Positions 27,627 through 37,268 of a stretch of DNA of 56,591 bases are shown here, piece after piece. Position 1 is the first letter of the stretch. Every line of letters starts with the position of its first letter. The notes under the pieces are model-generated. The model did no database searches. It saw only the letters and a list, made by a program, of their open reading frames with translations, and was not told the origin of the DNA. The position numbers and the translations under genes were made by a program. This stretch comes from Sphingobacterium siyangense. GTDB taxonomy: Bacteria > Bacteroidota > Bacteroidia > Sphingobacteriales > Sphingobacteriaceae. The stretch is from the NCBI RefSeq assembly GCF_007830445.1, contig NZ_VLKR01000036.1, forward strand, positions 1 to 56,591. Reading direction: 5' to 3'.

Positions 27627-27947
27627 ATGTGTGACACAAAAATTCTAAGCCAAAGAGGAGATACCCATATTAGTGTTTGCCATAAGTGTCAAACATATTA
27701 TATCTGGCAACAAAGTTTTGTACTGACATTTACGAGGAATAAATTCTTCGATTTCTTGAATATTACGAAAAGTAATGGTGATGAGCTCTTTTTTAGCACA
27801 TTCCCAGATGGTGAATTTCGGTTGATTATGAAAACACCTTATCCAGATATCGTATTTTCATTTGATGAAGAACAATGGCAGAATTTCAGGGATGCACTCC
27901 AAGAATCTTATTACATGAATGAGTTTTATGGAATGCTGAATAATTAA
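27627..27947 (+). CDS. Small CxxC protein of unknown function (possibly DUF6686)
   Basis: 106 residues, soluble. The N-terminal MCDTKILSQRGDTHISVCHKCQTYYIWQ carries CxxC (Cys18, Cys21) plus Cys2 and His19, which could make a small metal site. The rest alternates aromatic and polar residues (FVLTF, FFDFL) as in a beta-rich domain. It resembles a short Bacteroidota family that I believe is DUF6686, but I am not certain of the number. Monocistronic between two terminators. Confidence 0.75.
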   Translation: MCDTKILSQRGDTHISVCHKCQTYYIWQQSFVLTFTRNKFFDFLNITKSNGDELFFSTFPDGEFRLIMKTPYPDIVFSFDEEQWQNFRDALQESYYMNEFYGMLNN

Positions 27948-28018
27948 GATAAAAAGTCCTGTTGCATCGCTTGTGTTTCATCTCTCTTTCCTTACGCGTT
28001 GACAACAGGCACAAACAA

Positions 28019-28067
28019 AACCCTCAGTTATAGTCGCATACACTTATGCGACTATATGCTGAGGGTT
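28019..28067. terminator. Long bidirectional terminator
   Basis: AACCCTCAG (28019-28027) pairs with CTGAGGGTT (28059-28067), and inside TATAGTCGCATA (28029-28040) pairs with TATGCGACTATA (28045-28056) around CACT. Bulges are one and two nucleotides. TTCTTTTT follows on the plus side and TTTTG on the minus side. Confidence 0.9.
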
Positions 28068-28086
28068 CTTTTTAGCTATATATTGA

Positions 28087-28587
28087 TTACTCGCCTATCG
28101 CGTAATATTTAAAATCAAGGTCTTCAAGTTCCTTACGGTTCAATAGTTTACGGCCATCGAACACAAATGCAGGTTTTTTCATATGCTCCTTAATTTTGGC
28201 CCAATCATAATGCTTAAATTCATCCCATTCAGTCAATACTGCAATTGCATGTGCATCATTGCAAGCCTCATAGGCGGTATTGACAACCTTTACCAAAGCT
28301 CGGTTTTCTTCCGAAGAGCGCGTATTCAGATAATCTAGGTCGGCATAGATGCGTTCAGCAGACACTTTGGGGGCATAGACCGTGATTTCAGCTTGTTCAC
28401 TCAATAGATAATCTGCAACATAAATCGCTGCAGATTCACGCGTATCATTGATGTCTTTTTTGAATGCCCAGCCTAAGAATGCAATCTTTTTGCCTGATAC
28501 AGTATTATACAATGTTTGGATAATGTTATCTGCAAATCGCTGTTTTTGATAATCATTCATCAAAATCACTTGATCCCAATACCATTT
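28087..28587 (-). pseudogene. 5'-truncated UDP-glucose 6-dehydrogenase remnant
   Basis: The frame reads WYWDQVILMNDYQKQRF, then IAFLGWAFKKDINDTRES, ITVYAP, AIAVLTEWDEF and FVFDGRKLLN. That is the C-terminal UDP-binding domain of UDP-glucose dehydrogenase, about 165 of some 440-460 residues. The NAD-binding and catalytic N-terminal parts are missing: homology stops around 28587 and an in-frame stop lies at 28609-28611. GTG at 28569 could start a short product (160 residues), but without the catalytic Cys it could not be an active dehydrogenase. The truncation abuts the dnaG upstream region, suggesting an old rearrangement. Confidence 0.85.
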
Positions 28588-28640
28588 CGTAGTGGAGATA
28601 CAAAAGATTTATTCTAATTTTACATTAAAAAAGAAACGGT

Positions 28641-30644
28641 TTGATAAAGCAGGAAGTTATTGATAAAGTACTGGAAACAGCACGGATAGAAGAGGTGGTG
28701 GGGGACTTCGTTGATTTAAAGAAACGGGGAACTTCTCTGATTGGAAATTGTCCTTTTCACCATGAAAAGACGCCCTCCTTCCACGTTTCAGTTGCAAAGG
28801 GTATCTATAAGTGTTTTGGTTGTGGTGTTGGTGGAGATTCCCTTAAATTCGTCATGGAACTGGAAAAGTTCTCTTACCCGGAAGCGATCCGTTATTTAGC
28901 CGATAAATATTCGATTCAAATTGAAGAAATCGAGCGTTCTCCGGCCCAGCTTGCTGCGCAGGATAAACGGGAAAGTCTATATGTCCTAAGTGCTTGGGCC
29001 AGTAAATTCTTTGCCGAACAACTCTTAAAAACTGAAATGGGTCAAGTCATCGGACTCAACTATTTCAAGGAGCGTGGCTACCGGGAGGATATCATCAAAA
29101 AATTTGAATTGGGCTATTCGCCTGAAGAATGGACTGCATTGGTCGATAAAGCACAGGTAGCTGGTTTTCACCCAGATTATTTGGCTGCAAGTGGTTTGGC
29201 TATTGAACGTGATGATAAATCTTTATATGATCGTTTCCGTGGCCGGGTCATGTTTCCGATTCATAACCTGACAGGGCGTGTAATTGGCTTTGGTGGTCGG
29301 ACACTAAAGACGGATAAAAAGGTCGCCAAATATGTAAACTCTCCCGAAAGCGAAATCTACCATAAATCCGATGTGCTGTATGGATTGAATTTTGCCAAAA
29401 AAGCAATTATGGAAGAGGATAATTGCTACTTGGTAGAGGGCTATGCCGATGTTCTTTCGGTACATCAAGCTGGAGTCGAAAATGTTGTTTCCTCCTCGGG
29501 AACGTCTTTGACAACAGGTCAGATCAAGCTTATTTCCAGATTTACAAAGAATGTGACCATACTTTATGATGGGGATGAAGCAGGGATCAAAGCCTCCCTA
29601 CGCGGTACAGATATGCTGCTCGAAGAAGGCTTAAACGTTAAAGTGCTGCTTTTTCCCGACGGTAATGATCCCGACTCTTATGTTCAAAAGTTTGGTGCCA
29701 CGGCTTTTAAAGATTATGTCAAATCCAATCAGCAGGACTTTATTTTCTACAAAACGAATATTCTGCTTCGCGATGCCAATAACGATCCAATAAAAAGGGC
29801 TTCGGTAATCCGTGATGTCGTCGAGAGTATTGCATTGATTCCCGATGAAATTAAGGTTTCTGTTTTTATCCGGGAATGTAGCAGCCTTTTGGATATCGAA
29901 GAGCGCATTCTATTGGCTGAACTCAACAAGATTAGGCTCAATAGAGCAAAGAAGGCGGATAAGGATGCCGCTCGTAAACCGCAGAGCCCGCCGCCTAATG
30001 CAGGGATGCCACCTTTTGGGATGGATGGTCCACCTCCGGATTTCTTCATGACAGATGATGAAAGAGGGGGAGTAGCTCCTATGGAGAATGTCGAACAACC
30101 GGTACAACTGACTTCGGAAATTCTTCAGGAACGAGAGATTGTCCGTATTCTAATCAACTATGGGGATTATCTGGCAACCTGGGAAGGTGATGGGGATATT
30201 CCCGTTGCAGGACTGCTACTGGGAAATATCAGCGACATCGAATTTAAGGATAAAGCTGCGGCCTATATTTTAAAAGTCTATAGAGATGCTGCAGAAAAAT
30301 ACGAAATTCCAGATGCCAAGCAGTTTTATTCGAATTCGGATACAACTATATCCGATTTGGCGATTAATAGTGTTGCCAGCAAATATTCGCTCAGCGAAAA
30401 TTGGAATGACGATAAGCGTAAAATTTATGTAACGCAAGAATATGAGCATTTAAAACAACTCGTTGTTACAGCGATTTATCGGATTAAGAAACGTAAGATT
30501 GAGGCGGAAATGCATCATATTCGTGAAGAAATGAAACATGAACAAGATGTGGCAAACCTAGAAGTCCTTATTTTTAAATATCAGAAACTTAAAGAAGCCG
30601 AACGGCTCTTGGGAGGCTTTCTGGGAAATACGATTGTTAAGTAA
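28641..30644 (+). CDS. dnaG: DNA primase
   Basis: 667 residues. The order is CHC2 zinc finger (Cys37, His40, Cys58, Cys61, in GNCPFHHEKTPS and YKCFGCG), catalytic RNA polymerase domain with TOPRIM motifs (CYLVEGYADVLS and ILYDGDEAGIKAS), a proline-rich linker (PQSPPPNAGMPPFGMDGPP), and a C-terminal helicase-interacting part. It makes RNA primers at the replication fork. The start is TTG at 28641: the residues after it (MIKQEVIDKVLETARIEEVV) match DnaG N-termini exactly and an in-frame stop lies 13 bp upstream. yraN follows after 8 bp. Confidence 0.96.
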   Translation: MIKQEVIDKVLETARIEEVVGDFVDLKKRGTSLIGNCPFHHEKTPSFHVSVAKGIYKCFGCGVGGDSLKFVMELEKFSYPEAIRYLADKYSIQIEEIERSPAQLAAQDKRESLYVLSAWASKFFAEQLLKTEMGQVIGLNYFKERGYREDIIKKFELGYSPEEWTALVDKAQVAGFHPDYLAASGLAIERDDKSLYDRFRGRVMFPIHNLTGRVIGFGGRTLKTDKKVAKYVNSPESEIYHKSDVLYGLNFAKKAIMEEDNCYLVEGYADVLSVHQAGVENVVSSSGTSLTTGQIKLISRFTKNVTILYDGDEAGIKASLRGTDMLLEEGLNVKVLLFPDGNDPDSYVQKFGATAFKDYVKSNQQDFIFYKTNILLRDANNDPIKRASVIRDVVESIALIPDEIKVSVFIRECSSLLDIEERILLAELNKIRLNRAKKADKDAARKPQSPPPNAGMPPFGMDGPPPDFFMTDDERGGVAPMENVEQPVQLTSEILQEREIVRILINYGDYLATWEGDGDIPVAGLLLGNISDIEFKDKAAAYILKVYRDAAEKYEIPDAKQFYSNSDTTISDLAINSVASKYSLSENWNDDKRKIYVTQEYEHLKQLVVTAIYRIKKRKIEAEMHHIREEMKHEQDVANLEVLIFKYQKLKEAERLLGGFLGNTIVK

Positions 30645-30652
30645 TACTTGAT

Positions 30653-31009
30653 ATGGCCAAGCATCTTGAAACGGGCGAATGGGGTGAGCAAATGGCCATG
30701 GAATACCTCGTGGAGCAAGGCTATAAAATAGTGTTAAGAAATTGGCGATTTAAGAATTTAGAAGTAGATTTGATTGTCGTGGACAGGGATACCTTGGTAT
30801 TCGTTGAAGTAAAAACACGGTCGGGAACGGATTTCGGCGAACCCTACGAATTTGTAGATCGCAAAAAACAGCGATTGCTAATTCGTGCAGCACAGGCTTA
30901 TATCCTTAAAACAGGTTATGTCGGTGAAGTCAGATTTGATGTTGTCGCAATAACAAGATCCCCCAAAACAGTACTCAACCATATCAAAGATGCGTTTTGG
31001 GATAGCTAA
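30653..31009 (+). CDS. yraN: YraN/UPF0102 family predicted nuclease
   Basis: 118 residues, the normal length. GEWGEQMAMEYLVEQGYKIVLRNWR at the N-terminus and LEVDLIVVDRDTLVFVEVKTR form the PD-(D/E)xK-like core of this family, which is related to Holliday-junction resolvases. Biological role is not settled. Eight bases after dnaG, so co-transcribed. Confidence 0.9.
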   Translation: MAKHLETGEWGEQMAMEYLVEQGYKIVLRNWRFKNLEVDLIVVDRDTLVFVEVKTRSGTDFGEPYEFVDRKKQRLLIRAAQAYILKTGYVGEVRFDVVAITRSPKTVLNHIKDAFWDS

Positions 31010-31039
31010 GGATACGTACTTATAAATAATTATACATAG

Positions 31040-32068
31040 ATGAGAAAAATCACTTATTTTATGGCAATTGCAGCGCTAGCTTTTGCTTCTTGTAAGTCAA
31101 AAAAATCAAGTTTGGAATTTGCATCCCCTGGAGCAAATCAAGCTGTTTTAAAAGGTGCTCAAGTCCAGTTGAAATTGAAATTTGAATCAGTATCAATGGA
31201 CTCTGTCGCTTATTTTGTCGATGATAAACATGTGGGGTCATCAACTGATACTACGGCAATTACGGTAGATACCAAAGACATGGCCTATGGTACACGTAAT
31301 ATTTCCGCTTTGGTATACAATGCTGGAAAACCCGATTCTGTTTCAAGTACATTTTATGTTGTACCTGAAAATGCGAAGAACTATGGTTTTGAGGTTGTCA
31401 ACAAATACCCGCACGATACAACAGCTTTCACACAAGGGCTACAGTTTGCTGATGGTATTCTCTACGAATCTAATGGCCGTTATGGTGAGTCAAACTTGAG
31501 AAAGGTCGACCTAAAAACAGGTAAAGTACTCAAGGAAATCAAATTTGATGAAAAGACTTTTGCCGAAGGAATGACATTGGTAGGTAATAAGTTATTTATG
31601 TTAACGTGGCAACAAGGAGAAGGATATGTCTTTGATAAAAACTCTTTTGTAAAGGAAAGTTCCTTTAAATATGAAAATAGTAAAGAAGGTTGGGGCTTGA
31701 CCTACGACGGGCAGCATTTGATAAAGTCTGATGGATCCAATAAATTATTCTTTTTAGATGCAACGACCGGTAAGGAGCTAAACGCTATCGGAGTTTACGA
31801 TGAAGCTGGACCAGTGGATGAACTTAATGAACTGGAATATATAGACGGTAAAGTCTACGCAAATGTCTATCAAAAAGATGTTATTGTTATAATCAATCCG
31901 CAAACAGGAGCGGTAGAAGGACGGATTAATCTTGTGGGTATCTATGAGCATACTTCCGCTTATGACAATGAATTGAATGGAATTGCTTACGACCAAGCTG
32001 GAAAGCGTCTCTTTATAACAGGGAAGTTATGGAATACATTATTCGAGATCAAGACAGTTGAAAAATAA
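31040..32068 (+). CDS. Glutaminyl-peptide cyclotransferase lipoprotein
   Basis: 342 residues with a lipoprotein signal (Cys18 in AFASCKSKK). Residues about 30-110 form an Ig-like N-terminal domain, and 115-342 a glutamine cyclotransferase beta-propeller (YPHDTTAFTQGL, LYESNGRYGESNLRKVDL, ELEYIDGKVYANVYQ, LNGIAYD). The enzyme turns N-terminal Gln of exported proteins into pyroglutamate. That fits this window, where five secreted proteins are predicted to start with Gln after signal cleavage. Located after yraN by 30 bp; it may share the dnaG transcript or have its own start. Confidence 0.9.
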   Translation: MRKITYFMAIAALAFASCKSKKSSLEFASPGANQAVLKGAQVQLKLKFESVSMDSVAYFVDDKHVGSSTDTTAITVDTKDMAYGTRNISALVYNAGKPDSVSSTFYVVPENAKNYGFEVVNKYPHDTTAFTQGLQFADGILYESNGRYGESNLRKVDLKTGKVLKEIKFDEKTFAEGMTLVGNKLFMLTWQQGEGYVFDKNSFVKESSFKYENSKEGWGLTYDGQHLIKSDGSNKLFFLDATTGKELNAIGVYDEAGPVDELNELEYIDGKVYANVYQKDVIVIINPQTGAVEGRINLVGIYEHTSAYDNELNGIAYDQAGKRLFITGKLWNTLFEIKTVEK

Positions 32069-32131
32069 ACGAACTTCAGATCTTGAACCTTCTTTGTGAG
32101 GGCGACAGTATTGCACATTCGAATAAAATGG

Positions 32132-32164
32132 AAACCTTGTCAGAATTATCTGACAAGGTTTTTT
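32132..32164 (+). terminator. Terminator of the glutaminyl cyclotransferase gene
   Basis: AAACCTTGTCAGA (32132-32144), ATTA loop, TCTGACAAGGTTT (32149-32161), then T. Confidence 0.92.
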
Positions 32165-32500
32165 ATTGCGTCCCCTCCCCATTCTTCTTTGAAGTATGGA
32201 TGTTATCGTGTGAGGTTTTCAATTCCATCTTTTTTATAATTGCGGCCCGGGGCTGAGACAGATCGCTTTTAAAACTATATCAGAAGTTTTTAAAACTGCA
32301 TGGAGAGAATGAAACATTATGACGAGCAGATCTCTCGTCAGGTGCGCTTCAATTAATGAAGAACAAGGGAGTTGTCCTATATTAGTGAATAGCAGCTGGA
32401 TGTATGCTATTATTGATGACTGATTTCGCTACAACGAACAGCCATAAAAGGGAACTAGAAATCTTTTTTAACCAATAGAAACAAAATATTTGAAGCAAAA
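32165..32500. other. Intergenic region without a recognised gene
   Basis: About 335 bp between convergent units. I see a 7-bp hairpin (TGACGAG 32330-32336 with CTCGTCA 32344-32350) and two copies of TTTTAAAACT, but no gene or RNA I can name. Confidence 0.5.
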
Positions 32501-32534
32501 AAAAGGAATGAAGTTTCAAACTTCATTCCTTTCT
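32501..32534 (-). terminator. Terminator of the kelch/DUF4270 operon
   Basis: AAGGAATGAAG and CTTCATTCCTT form an 11-bp stem around TTTCAAA, with A-rich sequence on the left that becomes a U-tract on the minus strand. Confidence 0.8.
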
Positions 32535-32554
32535 TTATATTGATTTTATTTCGA

Positions 32555-33562
32555 TTAATAAATCGGAGTAAACATCCAAGTATCGTCAAAACGAGTGGAA
32601 CCATTAAGCCCAGTTGTAATATAACCGTTTCCGTCAATACTAAAACCTACAGCATCTTGGCGCGAAGAGCCTTGAAATACCTGATTGTCATTGTCCCAAT
32701 AATCGCCATTCGGATAATATTTCCATATAGAATTTGTTACTGATCCAGCTGACCCTCCAACGACGAATGCATAACCATTGATGACAAAAGAGGATGCGTT
32801 AGATCGTGCTAAATTGTATGTATAGCTATCGTCATCTCTATTTATATCATTGAGTTTGGTCCATTTGCTCCCGTCAAATTTGTAGAAATCTTTTGGATAT
32901 GATCCATTTGATAGTCCTCCTCCTACATAAGCGATATTATTGATAACGAATGCAAAAGCACCTTTTCTCTTTGCTGTAAATGGAGCGTCTTCTACATCTT
33001 CCCATGTGTTTTTAGCAGGATCATATTTGTAAAACTCATTTGTAGCGGTAGTACCACCGGCAGTAGTTGTTTCGCCGGTACCTACATATGCGACTCCATT
33101 AAGTGTAAAGGCAACGGCAGTATTGACAGCGATTGGAAGACTGGCAATTTGTTCCCAGGTGTCTGAAGTTGGATTATATTTATAGAAATCTTTTAAGTTG
33201 TTTGTCCCGTCATTACCAGCACCAACATAACCAATGTTGTTAATGGTAAATCCAACAGCACCATTTCTCGCTACACCAGGAAATGCCGTCTTTTCACTCC
33301 ATGTATTAGCCGTTGCATTATATGCATAGGTGTTTTGGATACGAAATGGGGTTCCATTGGTGCGGCTTGCTAATCCAGTTGTAACATAAGCTATTTTGTC
33401 AATTACAAAGCTGGCTGCTGCTGAAGTTTGAGGTCCTTTGTAAGCAGCTTTTTGAAACCACTCATCATCATCATCATCATCGTCACTTTTGCTACAAGAA
33501 GAGAGCGTGGTAGCTGTCAATACAAAAGCTAATAAAACGAGTAGCCAATTTTTCTTGTTCAT
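32555..33562 (-). CDS. Kelch-repeat beta-propeller lipoprotein
   Basis: 335 residues. A lipoprotein signal ends at Cys23 (TLSSC), followed by SKSDDDDDDDEW, an acidic stretch like the lipoprotein export signal that sends Bacteroidota lipoproteins to the cell surface. The rest is about six kelch repeats (units such as FTINNIGYVGAGNDG, FYKYNPTSDTWEQI, FVINNIAYVGGGLSNG), a full propeller. Ligand unknown. It starts 3 bp after the DUF4270 gene stop, so they form an operon. The Asp run is a GAT repeat in the DNA and could vary in length. Confidence 0.9.
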   Translation of the reverse strand: MNKKNWLLVLLAFVLTATTLSSCSKSDDDDDDDEWFQKAAYKGPQTSAAASFVIDKIAYVTTGLASRTNGTPFRIQNTYAYNATANTWSEKTAFPGVARNGAVGFTINNIGYVGAGNDGTNNLKDFYKYNPTSDTWEQIASLPIAVNTAVAFTLNGVAYVGTGETTTAGGTTATNEFYKYDPAKNTWEDVEDAPFTAKRKGAFAFVINNIAYVGGGLSNGSYPKDFYKFDGSKWTKLNDINRDDDSYTYNLARSNASSFVINGYAFVVGGSAGSVTNSIWKYYPNGDYWDNDNQVFQGSSRQDAVGFSIDGNGYITTGLNGSTRFDDTWMFTPIY

Positions 33563-33565
33563 AAA

Positions 33566-34933
33566 TTATTGAAATTTAGTATAAAGGATGTTTAATTTAA
33601 TTCTTGGATTATTATCACTATCTCTTGCCAAAATCAACCGATTTCCAGTTGAAAATAATTCTGTTGTTGGTAAAGATAGGTATAAAGAAGTATTTCTGTA
33701 TGCTGTTGTCTTAAAATTAGTCAAATATTGAATCAGATTAAACGTATATGTACTATTTGACCCTGTATTGTTGCCCGAAACTAACGTTGCAGTTTGACTT
33801 TCTGTCGAGTAAGGTGAAGTTAAAATACTTGCAGGGTTACCGTTAGGACTTGCTATCATCATAATTAAACTTTGCGGTTGAGCAAAAATCGTTGAATAAG
33901 GGTTTTCTGCCTCTATAACGAGTTCCGCCTTATTGATTGCTACTGTTTCATCATTGACTAAATCCAATAACGTAGGAAAGCTAATCTTCGCTACAACACC
34001 AGTTGATCCTTCCAAAAAGGTATAACCCTCGGTCTGTCCACTGGCAATGTTGGGGTTTTGCAAGGTCATTGAAGCGAATTTGGTATTCGACCGATCTGTC
34101 TCAATCTGATTATATTGGTAACTTTTATCGGCCATAGAGAAATATTGCTTTCCATTTTTTGTGACCCCTTCACTATTTACATACGAATAATGCAATTGGA
34201 GGAATATAGTGTCTTTAAAGCCGATTAGTGTCGTATTTTGATTATCAGGGACCAATGCCAAACCTTTAAAATATTCTTGGAAGTCCGTGTTATTTTGAAT
34301 TCGGCTATCATTATTTTGAACCATAGTAAACAATTCTTTGGCCAATGTATTATTTATCTTGAAATAAATAGAGTCCAAAGACATAATTTTAGGAGCGAAG
34401 GAAAGTTCTGCAAATGGTGCACTTTCATAAGCAAATTTTTGTTTACTAAATAGGGCTGCTGAACTGACAAATACAGGACGTTCATCTGCAGGCTTAGTCA
34501 GGTCAATCTGCGTTGGTGTAATTTCTTCTGTGATGCGATGAACACTAATCTTTTGAATTTGCGTCGTATCTCCGTAATAATATTTATTGGGATTTAAAAC
34601 TAATATTGCCGAATCCAAAACCGCATCGTCAGGTAAACTGGCATTACTGATCGTGCCAACCCCCAAACGCATATAAGAGGTGGATGTCATACTTCCCGTA
34701 ATCGAATTGCTGTTCTTTCCGACAAGGATGGTCCCCGTAGAAGAAGTCGGGATGTCATCCATTAGATGAGTAGAAACATCGACCGAAAATGTGTCAATTG
34801 GTACTAAACCAATTGTTTCATCTCTTGAACTACCCAATGAGAGAGAAATGTCTTTATTACAACCCACAAAAGCAGCTAATGTAAAAAGTGGGAGTAAAAA
34901 TTGAATACTACGTCTCTTAAAGTTTTTAATCAT
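33566..34933 (-). CDS. DUF4270 lipoprotein
   Basis: 455 residues from ATG 34933 (MIKNFKRRS). Lipobox FVGC gives Cys25. The body is beta-rich with segments typical of DUF4270 (FSVDVSTHLMDDIPTSSTG, LVGKNSNSITGSMTSTSYMRLG, DAVLDSAILVLN, ISVHRITEEI, and a C-terminal PRIKLNILYTKFQ). DUF4270 is a Bacteroidota-restricted family of unknown function, probably outer-membrane or surface exposed. Operon with the kelch lipoprotein, the two perhaps forming a surface complex. An in-frame TTG at 34954 lies upstream of the predicted transcription start. Confidence 0.9.
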   Translation of the reverse strand: MIKNFKRRSIQFLLPLFTLAAFVGCNKDISLSLGSSRDETIGLVPIDTFSVDVSTHLMDDIPTSSTGTILVGKNSNSITGSMTSTSYMRLGVGTISNASLPDDAVLDSAILVLNPNKYYYGDTTQIQKISVHRITEEITPTQIDLTKPADERPVFVSSAALFSKQKFAYESAPFAELSFAPKIMSLDSIYFKINNTLAKELFTMVQNNDSRIQNNTDFQEYFKGLALVPDNQNTTLIGFKDTIFLQLHYSYVNSEGVTKNGKQYFSMADKSYQYNQIETDRSNTKFASMTLQNPNIASGQTEGYTFLEGSTGVVAKISFPTLLDLVNDETVAINKAELVIEAENPYSTIFAQPQSLIMMIASPNGNPASILTSPYSTESQTATLVSGNNTGSNSTYTFNLIQYLTNFKTTAYRNTSLYLSLPTTELFSTGNRLILARDSDNNPRIKLNILYTKFQ

Positions 34934-34951
34934 ATTAATTTTTGAATAGTG

Positions 34952-34959
34952 CAAAAGTA
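34952..34959 (-). promoter_or_regulatory. -7 element of the DUF4270-kelch operon
   Basis: TACTTTTG on the minus strand, 18 nt before the ATG; CTG rather than TTG sits 19 nt further upstream. Confidence 0.55.
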
Positions 34960-35052
34960 ATCAATGCGGACTGTTAATCAGTGTTATATTTTGTTAAATA
35001 TGGTTAATTACCTCAGCGATTGCAAATTTAGTAATTTAAATTTGTTTTAGTT

Positions 35053-36489
35053 ATGGGTAGAAGATTTAAATTATTGATCAGTTTGATCGTTATAATAGGG
35101 GCAGGAATCACTGTAGTACTTGGGATTTGGCTTTATGGAAGTTATACCAATCGCCGCGACCTGTTTCTATCTACTGCTGAGCGTTCGCTCTTTAATGCTG
35201 TCCAAGAAGCATACCAGACACGCAATGGTGATAGGCAGTTAGACGGGCCCGAAGCGGAGCGAAATCGGATGTTGGAGGATGTAAAACGCGAGCTTTCAAC
35301 CTTAGTGCCCGCTGCTGAACTGGATAAGGCTTTGCAACGTGTAAGCGCCGAACGGCCTAAAATCGAACACTTTGATCGCGAAAACCATAATAGACGGGAA
35401 AAAATGTTCCCCAAAGACCGTGAAGGCCAAGGCGCTATTATTCCGCCCTTTCTATTCCGCGACTTTGAGATGAACAAAGCCAATCTGGATTTGATCGAAA
35501 GAAAATTCAAAGAATCGATGAACAGTAAGAGCATATCAGTGCCATTTGAACTGGCGATTGTCGCGATTCCGCATGATCAAATCAAAGAAATACGTCAGAA
35601 GTACCGTGAAGCGAATCTCGCCTGGACTAGACCCGTGATGGTCAACCCACAAAAAAATGAATTTCTTGTGATCAAATTTCAAGAGGATTGGAAGTATCTA
35701 TTGTATAGCTTAAGCTGGCAGCTGTTGATCTCACTGCTCTTGATTGGGCTGCTGCTAGGTACATTCTTCTATTTGATGAAAACCATTTTCAACCAAAATA
35801 AGATGGCCGAACTGCGGAAGAACTTTGTCGATAACATGACGCATGAACTTAAAACACCGGTGTCTACTGTGATGGCAGCGATAGAAGCAATACAGCTTTA
35901 TGGGGTACAGGACGATAAGGAAAAGATGAACCGTTATCTGAATATCTCTAAAAAAGAACTGGAACACCTGTCCAATATGATTGAAAAAGTGCTCCAGATG
36001 GATATTGATGCAACAAGGGGAATTGTTTTGCAACGTTCTGATTTCGATCTTGTCGCCATGGTAAAGGGAGCGATTGAAGTTGCTCAGTTAAATAAAGCAA
36101 AGAAAGTAGACTTTAAGCTAATAGCGCATCCGAATGAAATCAGGATCAATGGCGACGAAGCCCACCTAAAGAATGTGATCAATAATTTACTGGAAAATGC
36201 AATAAAATATGCTGGACAGGAAGTTTATATTGAGGTGGAGGTGAAAGAAATGCAGGAAAATGTCCATATTCGTATTACAGATAATGGCAAAGGGATTTCT
36301 CCGGAATACCATAATCAGATTTTTGATATGTTCTTTCGGGTTCCCTCTGGTAATCTGCACGATGTCAAAGGTTTTGGGTTGGGACTTGCCTATGTCAAGC
36401 AGGTGGTAAAAAGACACGATGGTAAGATTACTGTGGACAGCGAGCTGGAAAAAGGAAGTACCTTTAGTATCCGCTTGCCCTATAAATAG
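35053..36489 (+). CDS. Sensor histidine kinase
   Basis: 478 residues. One membrane helix at about 8-28, a periplasmic region of about 190 residues with many charged residues, a second helix near 222-245, then a HisKA domain (NFVDNMTHELKTP with the phospho-acceptor His) and HATPase (NNLLENAIKYA as N box, ITDNGKGIS as G1, GFGLGLAYVKQVV as G2). No HAMP or PAS is evident. It forms an operon with the response regulator 63 bp downstream. The signal is unknown; the neighbouring outer-membrane barrel is a possible target. Confidence 0.94.
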   Translation: MGRRFKLLISLIVIIGAGITVVLGIWLYGSYTNRRDLFLSTAERSLFNAVQEAYQTRNGDRQLDGPEAERNRMLEDVKRELSTLVPAAELDKALQRVSAERPKIEHFDRENHNRREKMFPKDREGQGAIIPPFLFRDFEMNKANLDLIERKFKESMNSKSISVPFELAIVAIPHDQIKEIRQKYREANLAWTRPVMVNPQKNEFLVIKFQEDWKYLLYSLSWQLLISLLLIGLLLGTFFYLMKTIFNQNKMAELRKNFVDNMTHELKTPVSTVMAAIEAIQLYGVQDDKEKMNRYLNISKKELEHLSNMIEKVLQMDIDATRGIVLQRSDFDLVAMVKGAIEVAQLNKAKKVDFKLIAHPNEIRINGDEAHLKNVINNLLENAIKYAGQEVYIEVEVKEMQENVHIRITDNGKGISPEYHNQIFDMFFRVPSGNLHDVKGFGLGLAYVKQVVKRHDGKITVDSELEKGSTFSIRLPYK

Positions 36490-36552
36490 ATTTTTCTTGG
36501 CTTCCAGCAAAGAAAAATAGGATAGTTATATTTTTGATTGAATCACAGTGTT

Positions 36553-37227
36553 ATGATTGAAATTTTATATGTAGAAGATGAGCCTAGTCTCGGAATGATC
36601 GTTGCCGATAGCCTAGAAGCCAATGGGTTTAATGTTACCCATTGCAGCAATGGGTATGAAGCCCTGGAAGCATTTACAGCGGCGCGGCCGGATATTTTGG
36701 TCGTGGATGTCATGATGCCCGTCATGGATGGCTTTACATTAGCGACAAAGATAAGGGAGTCAGACACGCAGGTACCCATTATCTTCTTGACGGCCAAAGT
36801 GCAGACAGAGGATGTTGTAAGAGGATTTCGTTTAGGTGGCGATGATTATGTCAAAAAGCCATTTAAGATCGAAGAGCTCGTTGTACGGATAGAGTCTCTA
36901 TTAAAAAATAGCCCCAAGATGCTGTTCGGTCAAAAGCTGCTGATTGGAGATTATAGCCTGGATAGTTTAAAACATCAGTTGACTTATCAAGGTGAGGTGC
37001 TCAAGCTCTCTTTCCGGGAAAGTGAACTGCTGCGGAAGCTATATGAACAGAAAGATAAAGTTATTCCACGCGAGGATATCATGCGGGCTTATTGGAGTCA
37101 TGATAAGTATTTCACAGGACGAAGCTTGGATGTGTTCATCAGCCGGATACGGAAATACCTCAGTCAGGATGACCGGATCAAGATTATCAATGTCAGAGGA
37201 GTAGGCTATATGCTTACCGTCGATTGA
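36553..37227 (+). CDS. OmpR-family response regulator
   Basis: 224 residues. Receiver domain with acidic pair in VEDEP, phospho-acceptor Asp in VVDVMMPVMDG, Thr in FLTAK and Lys in DDYVKKPF; then a winged-helix DNA-binding domain ending INVRGVGYMLTVD. The start chosen is ATG 36553 (MIEILYVED); an in-frame TTG 15 bp upstream lacks support. Paired with the upstream histidine kinase. Confidence 0.95.
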   Translation: MIEILYVEDEPSLGMIVADSLEANGFNVTHCSNGYEALEAFTAARPDILVVDVMMPVMDGFTLATKIRESDTQVPIIFLTAKVQTEDVVRGFRLGGDDYVKKPFKIEELVVRIESLLKNSPKMLFGQKLLIGDYSLDSLKHQLTYQGEVLKLSFRESELLRKLYEQKDKVIPREDIMRAYWSHDKYFTGRSLDVFISRIRKYLSQDDRIKIINVRGVGYMLTVD

Positions 37228-37268
37228 GCGACGGTGTTCCACGTGGATTGACATCAAGAACACTGAGG

